Shown in pieces: positions 1-7,252 of a stretch of DNA of 12,397 nt (its first letter is position 1; each line of letters opens with the position of its first letter). The notes below the pieces were generated by a model that saw nothing but the letters and a program-made list of their open reading frames with translations, was not told the DNA's origin and did no database searches. The DNA comes from Flavobacteriaceae bacterium (GTDB lineage: Bacteria; Bacteroidota; Bacteroidia; Flavobacteriales; Flavobacteriaceae). A program made the position numbers and the translations under genes. The stretch covers positions 1-12,397 of the forward strand of contig JAURBD010000041.1 in assembly GCA_030829155.1 (NCBI GenBank), given 5' to 3'.

Positions 1-141
1 AAATATTTTTTTGTCAGCCAAATGACCACTTGAAATAATTATTAGAGCTAACAAAGAGAGATACAAAATCATACGCCAATTTTTTAAGGCATCATCCTTT
101 ATCAAAAAGTCAATATTTAAAATTGATAGTAACTGATTCAT
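1..141 (-). CDS. ftsL: FtsL-like cell division protein, N-terminal 47 codons (cut by window edge)
   Basis: This is the beginning of a gene that runs off the left edge. It starts with an ATG whose last two bases lie in the rsmH TGA stop (an ATGA overlap), which suggests translational coupling. The visible residues are a short cytoplasmic segment with the charged stretch KDDALKNWR (15-23), then a hydrophobic membrane segment (about 24-38), then a charged periplasmic beginning (H40, D43, K44, K45). A small bitopic protein directly after rsmH is the usual position of FtsL, which acts with FtsB and FtsQ in the divisome. FtsL sequences diverge strongly, so the call rests on position, topology and resemblance of the KDDALKNWRMIL stretch to flavobacterial FtsL-like proteins as I remember them. 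The periplasmic coiled coil lies outside the window. Confidence 0.8.
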   Translation of the reverse strand, partial: MNQLLSILNIDFLIKDDALKNWRMILYLSLLALIIISSGHLADKKIF

Positions 142-1040
142 ATTTTTTCTGCCGTTCTAAGTTTTGCACTTCTTGCCCTACTGTTTAATTTTTTTTCTTC
201 TTCATCAGGAGTTACCAATCCTCCAATTTTTTTCATTGGGACAAATCGATTCCCAAAAAAATCTTGTTCAGCATACCCTTCAAAAACTCCTTCTCTCACA
301 AAGCGCTTAACCAAACGATCTTCCAAAGAATGATAGGAGATACAAACCAGCCTTCCGCCAGGTTTTAGTATATCAACAGCTTGTTCAAGGAATAATTTGA
401 TGACTTCGAGTTCTTGATTAACTTCAATACGGATTGCCTGAAAAACTTGAGCCAGTACTTTATTGAGAAATCGTTCCGGAACTAACGGTTTAATTACTTC
501 ATTAAGATCAGTTGTGGTATCAATGCTACATTTTTCTCTTCGATCCAAAATTGCAGATGCAATTTTGTGAGCGCCCTTTACTTCACCATATAACTTTAGG
601 ATTGAAATTAATTGTTGTTCGGAATAAGTATTTACAACTTCATATGCAGAAAGCAATGAGGTTTGATCCATACGCATATCCAACTGACCTTCGAATCGAG
701 TTGAAAATCCTCTTCTTTCATCGTCAAATTGATGAGATGAAACACCAAAATCTGCTAGAATACCATCAACTTCTTTCACTCCATGAAATTTCAAATACCT
801 TTTAAGATCTTTGAAGTTTGCTTCAATTAATTCAAATCTTGGATCTGAAAGTGTGTTTTGTTGGGCATCTTGATCTTGGTCAAAAGCATATAGTTTCCCT
901 TCTACACCAAGTGATTTCAATATTTTTTTTGAATGACCTCCTCCTCCAAAAGTAACATCAACATAAACCCCGTTTTTTTGAGTGATAAGTTCACTTACAC
1001 TGCGATTCAGTAGAACTGGATTATGATAATTGATCTCCAT
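138..1040 (-). CDS. rsmH: 16S rRNA (cytosine(1402)-N(4))-methyltransferase RsmH (MraW)
   Basis: RsmH transfers a methyl group from S-adenosylmethionine to N4 of C1402 in the 16S rRNA P-site decoding region. The 300-residue product has the usual family length. Family signatures visible: N-terminal HNPVLL (6-11), glycine-rich SAM-binding motif DVTFGGGGHS (28-37), DFGVSSHQFDD (97-107) followed by RGFS and LDMRMD, FQAIRIEVNQEL (200-211), SYHSLEDRLVK (235-245) and the C-terminal SRARSAKLR (287-295). The start overlaps the mraZ end by 20 bases. A purine-rich GGGAG lies 6 bases before the ATG, inside the mraZ reading frame, and would serve as a ribosome binding site, which is notable in a phylum that mostly lacks them. 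It is second in the dcw cluster, between mraZ and ftsL, and is probably co-transcribed from the mraZ promoter. Confidence 0.98.
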   Translation of the reverse strand: MEINYHNPVLLNRSVSELITQKNGVYVDVTFGGGGHSKKILKSLGVEGKLYAFDQDQDAQQNTLSDPRFELIEANFKDLKRYLKFHGVKEVDGILADFGVSSHQFDDERRGFSTRFEGQLDMRMDQTSLLSAYEVVNTYSEQQLISILKLYGEVKGAHKIASAILDRREKCSIDTTTDLNEVIKPLVPERFLNKVLAQVFQAIRIEVNQELEVIKLFLEQAVDILKPGGRLVCISYHSLEDRLVKRFVREGVFEGYAEQDFFGNRFVPMKKIGGLVTPDEEEKKLNSRARSAKLRTAEKI

Positions 1041-1488
1041 ATTTGTCTCCCATTACTTCTTCAGCCAAATCGCCGAAATCTATTGTTGCCTCACTGATAG
1101 CGTCTTCATAACGTTCCTTATCCCAGATTTCAAGAATATTTACAGCCGAAGAAATTACAGTTTCTTTTGAAATACCTGCATGAACAATTAGGTCTTTTGG
1201 TATCAATAACCTACCTGTAGAATCAACTTCAATCAAACGAACACCCGCAGTAAATCTTCTTATGAAGTCATTGTTTTTTTTATTGAAACGGTTGAGCTGA
1301 TTAACCTTTTCCATCATCGCATCCCATTCTTTTATAGGATACAACTCTAAACAGGCATTAAAAACAGCTCGTTTCAAAACAAACTGATCGGATAGATTGT
1401 GAGCTAATTGTTTTTTCAATGCCACTGGGAGCATGATACGTCCTTTAGAATCTGCCTTACATTCATATGTCCCAATAAAGTGCTGCAT
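1021..1488 (-). CDS. mraZ: Transcriptional regulator MraZ
   Basis: MraZ is a DNA-binding protein with two SpoVT/AbrB-like half-domains. In characterised species it forms a ring-shaped oligomer and controls its own dcw operon. Both half-domains are present: DSKGRIMLP (residues 13-21) and DSTGRLLIP (89-97), each a DxxGRxxxP signature. I chose the ATG at 1488 (155 residues, beginning MQHFIGTYECKAD). A TTG five codons upstream (1503) is in frame, but a -7 promoter box at 1514-1521 would put the transcript start at about 1505-1510, leaving that TTG almost leaderless. The gene heads the leftward division cluster and overlaps rsmH by 20 bases. The upstream GTGG repeats fit autoregulation. Confidence 0.96.
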   Translation of the reverse strand: MQHFIGTYECKADSKGRIMLPVALKKQLAHNLSDQFVLKRAVFNACLELYPIKEWDAMMEKVNQLNRFNKKNNDFIRRFTAGVRLIEVDSTGRLLIPKDLIVHAGISKETVISSAVNILEIWDKERYEDAISEATIDFGDLAEEVMGDKYGDQLS

Positions 1489-1513
1489 CTTAATTGTTTG
1501 CAAATTGATTTAT

Positions 1514-1521
1514 CAAATATA
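1514..1521 (-). promoter_or_regulatory. Putative -7 promoter element of mraZ operon
   Basis: Read on the minus strand the bases are TATATTTG, an exact match to the Bacteroidota -7 consensus TAnnTTTG. It sits 25 bases upstream of the mraZ ATG at 1488, giving a leader of roughly 20 bases. No clear TTG -33 element is seen at the expected distance. The GTGG array occupies that place instead, so a bound protein there would compete with or recruit RNA polymerase. The transcript start is inferred. Confidence 0.6.
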
Positions 1522-1532
1522 AAATATATTTA

Positions 1533-1556
1533 CCACATTTTTCCACTAAATACCAC
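1533..1556 (-). promoter_or_regulatory. Probable MraZ operator: three GTGG direct repeats at 10-bp spacing
   Basis: On the minus strand the region contains GTGG three times, in the units GTGGTATTTA, GTGGAAAAAT and GTGGTAAATA. On the plus strand, CCAC falls at 1533, 1543 and 1553. The spacing is exactly 10 bases, one helical turn. Known MraZ operators, such as the TGGGN direct repeats with 5-base spacers in Escherichia coli, have the same architecture of short G-rich direct repeats on one helix face upstream of mraZ. The array lies 12 bases upstream of the -7 box, across the -33 region. Function is inferred from position and phasing. Confidence 0.7.
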
Positions 1557-1560
1557 TTTG

Positions 1561-1576
1561 TTGATAAGTTTATCAA
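1561..1576. repeat. 16-bp palindrome TTGATAAGTTTATCAA upstream of mraZ operator
   Basis: TTGATAA and TTATCAA form perfect 7-base arms around a GT centre. The palindrome is 4 bases beyond the last CCAC repeat. A shorter relative, TTGATTTATCAA, lies at 1505-1516 on the other side of the array and overlaps the -7 box and the expected transcript start. Two similar dyads flanking the operator could be a second regulator's sites. In AT-rich DNA chance is a real alternative. Confidence 0.4.
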
Positions 1577-1643
1577 AAAACACTCAACCAACACTTTAGT
1601 ACATATGGGGTAAAAAAATAAGACCGAATCGTATAATATTAAC

Positions 1644-1651
1644 TATATTTG
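1644..1651 (+). promoter_or_regulatory. Putative -7 promoter element of alpha/beta hydrolase-engB operon
   Basis: TATATTTG matches TAnnTTTG exactly and ends 31 bases before the ATG at 1683, implying a leader of about 25 bases. No convincing TTG is present at the -33 position (around 1620-1626). It is divergent from the mraZ promoter about 125 bases away. The rest of the 194-base intergenic region shows no small gene. Confidence 0.55.
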
Positions 1652-1682
1652 TCGGCTCAAGTGCTTGGAGATTTAGGTTAGT

Positions 1683-2447
1683 ATGGAAAAAAAATTTAAA
1701 ACAAAAGACGATTTCAAGTATCTAGAAATCGGAGATGGACAGCCCATAGTCATTCTACACGGGTTGATGGGTGGTTTGAGTAATTTCAATGGAGTTATTA
1801 ACTTTTTCCCTAAAAAAGGTTACAAAGTAATCATACCCGAACTACCCATCTACGAATTATCTTTAATCAAAACTAACGTTGAAACCTTTTCGGACTTTCT
1901 TAAAGTTTTTTTAACTGTAAAAGAAATTAAAAATGCTATCCTTTTAGGGAATTCACTTGGAGGTCATATTGGTCTTGTATTTGCCAGAAATCATCCAGAT
2001 CTTATAAAAGGTCTTGTTTTGACTGGAAGCTCTGGTTTGTATGAAAACAGTATGGGAGGAAGTTATCCAAAAAGAGGGAACTACGAATATATCAAGACAA
2101 AAGCTCAAGAGGTGTTTTATGACCCAAAAGTAGCTACTAAAGAAATTGTAGATGAAGTTTTTGATTTAGTAAACGACCGTAATAAACTAATCCGAACTTT
2201 GGCAATAGCCAAAAGTGCAATTCGTCATAATATGGCGAAAGATTTACCTAAAATGCTTACTCCCACGGGTATAATATGGGGTGAAAATGACATTGTAACA
2301 CCTCCAAATGTTGCAGAAGAGTTTGATAAACTACTTCCAAATTCTGATCTGTATTGGCTAAAAAATTGTGGTCATGCCCCCATGATGGAGCACCCAGATC
2401 AATTTAATGAAATTTTGTTCGACTGGCTTAACAAACATAATTTTTAG
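1683..2447 (+). CDS. Alpha/beta hydrolase fold protein
   Basis: The product is a 254-residue single-domain alpha/beta hydrolase. Visible features are the oxyanion-hole HGLMGG (26-31), the nucleophile elbow GNSLGG (89-94, Ser91), a likely acid in ENDIVTPP (Asp203) and the catalytic His231 in CGHAPMMEHP. The triad is therefore complete and the enzyme should be active as an esterase or related hydrolase. The substrate cannot be told from sequence. There is no signal peptide, so it is probably cytoplasmic. It is followed by engB after 5 bases and is presumably co-transcribed with it from the TATATTTG promoter upstream. Pairing of such a hydrolase with engB beside mraZ is, to my knowledge, common in Flavobacteriia, but no functional link is evident. 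Confidence 0.9.
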   Translation: MEKKFKTKDDFKYLEIGDGQPIVILHGLMGGLSNFNGVINFFPKKGYKVIIPELPIYELSLIKTNVETFSDFLKVFLTVKEIKNAILLGNSLGGHIGLVFARNHPDLIKGLVLTGSSGLYENSMGGSYPKRGNYEYIKTKAQEVFYDPKVATKEIVDEVFDLVNDRNKLIRTLAIAKSAIRHNMAKDLPKMLTPTGIIWGENDIVTPPNVAEEFDKLLPNSDLYWLKNCGHAPMMEHPDQFNEILFDWLNKHNF

Positions 2448-2452
2448 TTCCG

Positions 2453-3058
2453 ATGAAAGTCACTTCGTCTGAGTTCATAATAAGTAATACTGATCTCTCG
2501 AAATGCCCAAACGAACGCATCCCGGAATACGCTTTTATTGGCAGGTCAAATGTTGGGAAATCGTCTTTAATCAACACCTTATGTGAACGTAAAAGTTTGG
2601 CTAAAACCTCGGGGAGACCAGGAAAAACTCAACTCATAAATCATTTTAAAATCAACAAATCGTGGTATTTAGTAGATTTGCCTGGTTATGGATATGCACG
2701 TACTTCTAAAACTTCAAAAAAAGCTTTTCAAAAACTAATAACTACTTACTTTGAAAAAAGAAAACAATTAGTCTCTGCTTTTGTTTTGATCGACATTCGA
2801 CATGATCCCCAGCCAATTGATTTAGAGTTTATGGAATGGCTAGGGAAGCAATACATGCCATTCGCAATTGTTTTTACAAAAGCCGATAAAGAAAAACCTT
2901 TGGCATTGAAAAGGAAAACTGAGGCTTATATTCAGAAAATGTTAAACGATGCTTGGGAAGAGGCACCTCCACATTTTATTACGTCCTCTTTACACAAAAC
3001 CGGAAAAGAGCAACTATTGAATTATATTGACTTATTAAATAAAGAGTTCGCCTTTTAG
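2453..3058 (+). CDS. engB: Ribosome biogenesis GTP-binding protein EngB (YihA/YsxC)
   Basis: EngB is a small TrmE-Era-class GTPase needed for assembly of the large ribosomal subunit, and it is essential in many bacteria. At 201 residues it is of normal length. All G motifs are readable: G1 GRSNVGKS (30-37), the RPGKTQ switch I region (55-60, with Thr59), G3 DLPGYG (75-80), G4 TKAD (142-145) and a G5-like SSL (178-180). It is second in the pair with the alpha/beta hydrolase, 5 bases downstream of it, and converges with gldC with only 7 bases between the stop codons. Confidence 0.97.
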   Translation: MKVTSSEFIISNTDLSKCPNERIPEYAFIGRSNVGKSSLINTLCERKSLAKTSGRPGKTQLINHFKINKSWYLVDLPGYGYARTSKTSKKAFQKLITTYFEKRKQLVSAFVLIDIRHDPQPIDLEFMEWLGKQYMPFAIVFTKADKEKPLALKRKTEAYIQKMLNDAWEEAPPHFITSSLHKTGKEQLLNYIDLLNKEFAF

Positions 3059-3065
3059 GGCTAGC

Positions 3066-3398
3066 TTATTTTCGATCAATTTTTAATTTTTCTGCAAAAT
3101 AATCACAAAAATCGTTCATAGTTGCCGCCATTTTCTCATCTTGGGTTGCACGTAAAAAAGTCTGACTCATCGTGACTAACGATTGATGAAAAAACACATT
3201 CATTTGATCAATCTGCATTTCTTTTACCCATAAATCCATTCGAAGCGTTTCTTGATTTTTGCCATCCCATATAGACATCAATAAAGCTTGAGCCTCTTCT
3301 TCGTTTACACCACCATCCGGAGCTGACCAAATAATTTTTTCTGGAATTTTATTTTCGTCTAATTGTACTTCAATAGAAATATTGGTGTTCTTTCCCAT
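3066..3398 (-). CDS. gldC: Gliding motility protein GldC
   Basis: This 110-residue soluble protein has no signal peptide. It resembles GldC, which is found next to gldB in gliding Bacteroidota and in Flavobacterium johnsoniae improves gliding efficiency. The resemblance is recognised from ELDEN-like VQLDENKIPEKI (12-23), DGGVNEEEA (28-36), RMDLW (53-57) and the C-terminal RATQDEKM...DFCDYFAEKL (83-106). The biochemical role is unknown. It begins 5 bases after the gldB stop and must be co-transcribed with it. GldC is also kept by non-gliding members of the phylum, so its presence does not prove motility. Confidence 0.92.
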   Translation of the reverse strand: MGKNTNISIEVQLDENKIPEKIIWSAPDGGVNEEEAQALLMSIWDGKNQETLRMDLWVKEMQIDQMNVFFHQSLVTMSQTFLRATQDEKMAATMNDFCDYFAEKLKIDRK

Positions 3399-3403
3399 TA
3401 CTT

Positions 3404-4390
3404 TTATTTTGAGGGTTTATAGTTTGATTTGTTGAATAGATCTACTCCTGAAATTTCCATAAGTTGATCGAGTGTTGTATTTGGGTTTTTTTTGATATAA
3501 GATCGAACAATTTGCCAACCAATCCATTGACCCACTTTTCCCGGTGTTTCATTATCAATTTCTAAATAAAATTTTGAAAAAGGTGCAGGGTCGATAAATC
3601 GCAAATTCAAGGAAGACTGTGTTTTATACAACAATTCATTTTCAATGAAATATTGCCACATATATCGTTCGTTAGTTTGAACCCAATCCAGTTGAGCTAC
3701 AGAATAACTAATTTTGATGTAATCTGGGGTTTTGGGAAGTAAAATATCTTTTAAATATAACTTCTTTCCGTGGTAAACCATCTGTTCCAATAATGTTCTA
3801 TTTGATGGACTTTTTATGACTGTAGTACCCAACTCATCTACAATATGTGATGTCATAAAAGGCAGCTCCATATCTTGTACAATATAATTTGGAATTCCTT
3901 CATAAAGAGGGTTTTTGGAACCCAAATAGGTGTCTAGTGACAGGATCAATAAAGAGTCTGTGAAAATAGTTTTACTTTGATAATCTACATTATTAACCAC
4001 TGTTACCACATGTGGGCTTGGAATATGAGGGAAATAATATTTTATGTGTTTGTAAAGTGATATCAATTTTGTCTTTATTGGATCTAAAGACGGGAAAACT
4101 GCATTAATCTCTGAATGTAAAAGCGTTTGAATACTATCACGCTGTCTTTTTATCCAAATACTATCTGAGAATTGTTTTGGAAATAGATAAGGATATCTCT
4201 TTTTTAAATTGAGATATTCATCTGGGCTGGCGTTGTGAAATTTTAGATCAAATCGATCTATGGATATGCTTACTGGAATTGCATTAATTTCTGATTCAAG
4301 TGCATTTTCATCTAAACAAGATGAAAAAATCGCAATAAAAATTAACCAAAAGCTCACTTTTAAAAAAAATAATCTAGAAAATGGATTCAT
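3404..4390 (-). CDS. gldB: Gliding motility lipoprotein GldB
   Basis: The 328-residue product starts with a lipoprotein signal peptide: basic residues (R6, K11), a hydrophobic core (12-22) and a lipobox-like FSSC with the acylated Cys at 25. It should be anchored in the envelope. The rest resembles GldB, required for gliding in Flavobacterium johnsoniae. Conserved-looking parts are the FPKQFSDSIW region near 70, YFIENELLYKTQ, NLRFIDPAPFSKFYLEID, GQWIGWQIVRSYIKKNP near 290 and the FNKSNYKP end. There is no HExxH metalloprotease motif. It is first in the gldB-gldC operon and its promoter probably overlaps the nadE upstream region. Confidence 0.92.
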   Translation of the reverse strand: MNPFSRLFFLKVSFWLIFIAIFSSCLDENALESEINAIPVSISIDRFDLKFHNASPDEYLNLKKRYPYLFPKQFSDSIWIKRQRDSIQTLLHSEINAVFPSLDPIKTKLISLYKHIKYYFPHIPSPHVVTVVNNVDYQSKTIFTDSLLILSLDTYLGSKNPLYEGIPNYIVQDMELPFMTSHIVDELGTTVIKSPSNRTLLEQMVYHGKKLYLKDILLPKTPDYIKISYSVAQLDWVQTNERYMWQYFIENELLYKTQSSLNLRFIDPAPFSKFYLEIDNETPGKVGQWIGWQIVRSYIKKNPNTTLDQLMEISGVDLFNKSNYKPSK

Positions 4391-4406
4391 GTGGTCTGAA
4401 TAATTT

Positions 4407-4434
4407 TTTGTGAAGAATAAGTTTCCTAATTTTA
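4407..4434 (+). promoter_or_regulatory. Possible nadE promoter (TTTG ... TAATTTTA)
   Basis: TTTG at 4407-4410 and TAATTTTA at 4427-4434 resemble the Bacteroidota -33 and -7 elements. The spacing is 16 bases and one base of TAnnTTTG is mismatched. The implied leader to the ATG at 4468 is about 25-30 bases. It is a weak match, favoured mainly because nadE has no upstream gene on its strand. Confidence 0.3.
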
Positions 4435-4436
4435 TG

Positions 4437-4444
4437 CAAAGTTA
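4437..4444 (-). promoter_or_regulatory. Putative -7 promoter element of gldB-gldC
   Basis: On the minus strand the bases read TAACTTTG, an exact TAnnTTTG match, 46 bases upstream of the gldB ATG. The -33 element is not clear. It would lie close to or inside the first codons of the divergent nadE, so the two transcription starts are packed into 77 bases. Confidence 0.5.
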
Positions 4445-4467
4445 CATCCAAAAAACGGCTAAAACAT

Positions 4468-5250
4468 ATGAAATCACCAGAAAAAGCAATCGACCATATT
4501 GTAAATTGGTTAAATAATTATGCTGATAAGACTGGAATGAATGGTTTTGTAGTAGGTGTTTCAGGAGGAATTGATTCCGCGTTAACTTCAACACTTTGTG
4601 CACTTACAGGAAAACCTGTTTTATGTTTAGAAATGCCTATTTATCAGGAACCTAATCAAGTTTCAAGAGCAAAAGAACACATTGCATGGCTTGAAAAAAA
4701 ATTCACAAATGTAAGTCACAATTCCCTTTCCCTGACAGAGGTTTTTGATTCTTTTAAAGAAGTCCTTCCTCCTGTAGGATCGCAAGAAAATCAATTTTTA
4801 AGTTTGGCAAATACCCGAGCTCGACTTCGAATGACAACTTTATATTATTTCGCTGCTTTGAAACGTTACCTTGTAGCTGGAACAGGAAATAAAGTAGAAG
4901 ACTTTGGAGTGGGTTTCTATACCAAATACGGTGACGGAGGAGTTGACCTCAGCCCAATTGCTGATCTTATGAAGTCTGAAGTTTTTTTACTTGCCAAAAC
5001 CCTCGGAGTTATTAAAGTCATACAAAATGCAGCACCTACTGATGGTCTTTGGGGTGATGATCGAACCGATGAAGATCAGATGGGAGCTAGCTATGATGAA
5101 TTGGAATGGGCAATGAATAACCAAAATGCAAATAGTGATCTACTCTCAAAAAGAGAAAAAGAAGTTTTGATTATTTACAATAAATTGAATACCCAGAATC
5201 AGCACAAAATGCAAGCAATACCAGTTTGTAAAATTCCCTTAGATATTTAA
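4468..5250 (+). CDS. nadE: NAD(+) synthase (ammonia-dependent type)
   Basis: NadE adenylates and amidates nicotinic acid adenine dinucleotide to NAD+, the last step of NAD synthesis. The 260-residue length is that of the stand-alone synthetase domain without a glutaminase domain, so ammonia is the expected nitrogen donor. Signatures: the ATP-pyrophosphatase loop SGGIDSALT (32-40), TRARLRMTTLYYFA (116-129), AGTGNKVEDFGVGFYTKYGD (137-156) followed by GGVDLSPIADLMKSEV, GLWGDDRTDEDQMGASYDEL (193-212) and the C-terminal IPVCKIP. It stands alone on its strand: gldB diverges on one side and dnaG converges on the other, with 19 bases between stop codons and no clear terminator. Confidence 0.97.
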   Translation: MKSPEKAIDHIVNWLNNYADKTGMNGFVVGVSGGIDSALTSTLCALTGKPVLCLEMPIYQEPNQVSRAKEHIAWLEKKFTNVSHNSLSLTEVFDSFKEVLPPVGSQENQFLSLANTRARLRMTTLYYFAALKRYLVAGTGNKVEDFGVGFYTKYGDGGVDLSPIADLMKSEVFLLAKTLGVIKVIQNAAPTDGLWGDDRTDEDQMGASYDELEWAMNNQNANSDLLSKREKEVLIIYNKLNTQNQHKMQAIPVCKIPLDI

Positions 5251-5269
5251 AATACAAATTTAGGTTAAA

Positions 5270-7228
5270 TCAAACAACTCTATTCAGCTTGTTAGAAACC
5301 AGTTTTTTGAGTTGATAATAACTCATTACATCTTCCAGAATATCAGCATGATGTTCGCTTGTATCCTTAACTTTTTTTTGTAATTCCTCTATCTTCTTAT
5401 CGATCAATAACTTTCTTAAAGTCAAGATTGTTTCGATTACTAATTGAGAAACTTGACTGTCTCGTGATTTTACAAAAATATTCTTCTTCTCCCAGTCGTG
5501 TAAATGATGTTGTTCTTCTCCCATCAGAATATTACTTACCAGCGAGCTCATCTCTCCGCTCAGGGTTGGAACTATTTTTTCTAATGCTAAGAAACCCTCT
5601 ACTTGGAAATGTTGAATTAATAAATAAAATAAATTCTTGAAATCTGGGTTTGCTAATTCCACTTCATCCTGTTGAAGATCCAAAAATATTTTTTCAAATA
5701 CTTTTGCTTTAACCTCTTTTACCTCCTCCAAAATATCTTCTTCTTCAGTAAAACTCAAGATTGATTCTTTGAATACCTCTTCTCGATCTCCATACAACAT
5801 TAAAATTTTAATGATTTGAAGTTCCAATTCATAAGTATGATTAACTGACGTAACTTTTGGGACTTCACTCTTTAGAATCCTAAAAGGATCTTCTTTTGAA
5901 GTTGATTTTTTTTGGTTTGTTTGGCTTTTTTTTGTCTTAGCTTGTGCTAATGCACTAAAAAGTACATCCTCCGAAATTTCCATTTGCAGTGCACAGCTTT
6001 GAATATAGACTTCCTGTTGGATTGGGTCAGGAATTTTTGAAATGCTTTCGACAATATCTCGGATTGTAGCTGCTTTTTTGACAGGATCCCCAGCTGCTTC
6101 ATCCAGCAACAAAGAGGCTTTAAATTGAATAAAATCCTTGGCGTTTTCTATAAGAAAAGATTTAATATTCTCTTGAGATGTTTTTTTAGCAAAACTATCG
6201 GGATCTTCACCTTCAGGAAAAGTACAAACCTTGACATTCATTCCTTGAGTAAGAATAATGTCAATACCCCGAAGAGCTGCGCGCAGTCCAGCAGCATCTC
6301 CATCAAAAAGAACTACAATGTTTTGAGTTAAACGTTGAATTAATCGAACTTGAGGTTCTGAAAGGGCTGTTCCAGAAGAAGATACGACATTAGTTACTCC
6401 TGACTGTACCATCTGAATAACATCGGTGTATCCCTCTACTAAATAACAAACATCTTCTTTAGCTATACTTTGTTTTGCCTCATATATCCCATAAAGCACC
6501 TTGCTTTTATGATAGATTTCACTTTCTGGTGAATTGAGGTACTTAGCAGTTTTCTTGTTTTCACCTAAAATTCTGCCCCCAAAACCTACAACCCTTCCCG
6601 AAAGACTTTTGATTGGAAATATAACTCTACCTCGAAAACGATCAATATGAAAATTTTCTTTTACAATAGTCAACCCTGTTTTTTCTAGGTATTCTATTAG
6701 AAATCCATTTTTAAGTGCCGTTTTAGAAAAAATGTCTTTTTCTTGGGGGGAATAACCAAGGTCAAATTTTTTAATAGTTTCATCAGTAAAACCCCTTTCC
6801 TTAAAATAAGTTAATCCTATTGCTTTACCTTCTGATAATTTCCAAAGGGTATCTTTGAAATAATTTTTGGCATGTTCAGCTATCAAAAACATGCTTTCTC
6901 TCTCGTTTAACTTTTCTTTTTCAGCATCCGTTTGTTCAGTTTCTTCAATTTCAATGTTGTACTTTTTTGCTAAATAACGAATAGCTTCTGGGTAAGAAAA
7001 ATGTTCGTGTTCCATCAAAAAGGCTACAACATTTCCTCCTTTACCGCTACTGAAATCTTTCCAAATTTGTTTCACTGGAGAAACCATAAAGCTGGGGCTT
7101 CGTTCTTGAGTAAAAGGACTCAGTCCCTTGAAATTAGATCCTGATTTTTTTAAACCTACAAAATCACCAATCACCTCCTCAACTCGTGAGGTTTCATACA
7201 CTTGATCTATGGTAGTTTTTGAAATCAA
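5270..7228 (-). CDS. dnaG: DNA primase DnaG with degenerate (zinc-less) N-terminal domain
   Basis: DnaG makes RNA primers at the replication fork together with DnaB. At 652 residues it has the order N-terminal CHC2-type domain (about 1-100), catalytic core with RFRGRVIFPI (197-206), TOPRIM motifs VEGYTDV (264-270) and LFDGDAAG (307-314), EGEDPDSF (339-346), then a Lys/Ser/Gln-rich linker (about 431-448) and a C-terminal helicase-interaction region. The catalytic acids Glu265, Asp309 and Asp311 are present. The four zinc ligands of the first domain are replaced by Ser37, Thr40, Asp58 and Ser61, in the canonical C-x2-H-x17-C-x2-C spacing, and the first 100 residues contain no Cys at all. The start is a TTG at 7226-7228: there is no in-frame ATG between it and the stop at 7253, and the next ATG is at codon 48. 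MISK-type starts are usual for flavobacterial DnaG. It is last in the queA operon, 24 bases after the prenyl synthase. Confidence 0.97.
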   Translation of the reverse strand: MISKTTIDQVYETSRVEEVIGDFVGLKKSGSNFKGLSPFTQERSPSFMVSPVKQIWKDFSSGKGGNVVAFLMEHEHFSYPEAIRYLAKKYNIEIEETEQTDAEKEKLNERESMFLIAEHAKNYFKDTLWKLSEGKAIGLTYFKERGFTDETIKKFDLGYSPQEKDIFSKTALKNGFLIEYLEKTGLTIVKENFHIDRFRGRVIFPIKSLSGRVVGFGGRILGENKKTAKYLNSPESEIYHKSKVLYGIYEAKQSIAKEDVCYLVEGYTDVIQMVQSGVTNVVSSSGTALSEPQVRLIQRLTQNIVVLFDGDAAGLRAALRGIDIILTQGMNVKVCTFPEGEDPDSFAKKTSQENIKSFLIENAKDFIQFKASLLLDEAAGDPVKKAATIRDIVESISKIPDPIQQEVYIQSCALQMEISEDVLFSALAQAKTKKSQTNQKKSTSKEDPFRILKSEVPKVTSVNHTYELELQIIKILMLYGDREEVFKESILSFTEEEDILEEVKEVKAKVFEKIFLDLQQDEVELANPDFKNLFYLLIQHFQVEGFLALEKIVPTLSGEMSSLVSNILMGEEQHHLHDWEKKNIFVKSRDSQVSQLVIETILTLRKLLIDKKIEELQKKVKDTSEHHADILEDVMSYYQLKKLVSNKLNRVV

Positions 7229-7252
7229 AAATTTTAGTTTTACTAATTTGTA

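Noticed and set aside
512..805. Plus-strand open frame of 97 codons inside rsmH
   Set aside because: It lies antisense within a clear rsmH frame and its translation shows no domain or plausible composition. The same applies to the other short plus-strand frames inside mraZ, dnaG, the prenyl synthase and queA.
1581..1595. Two CACT motifs as further MraZ boxes
   Set aside because: They are spaced by 11 bases, not 10, and lie on the far side of the palindrome. They do not extend the phased CCAC array convincingly.
5245..5270. Inverted ATTTAA / TTAAAT between nadE and dnaG as a terminator
   Set aside because: The arms are 6 bases of A/T around a 14-base loop without a T-run in the right place, which is expected by chance here.
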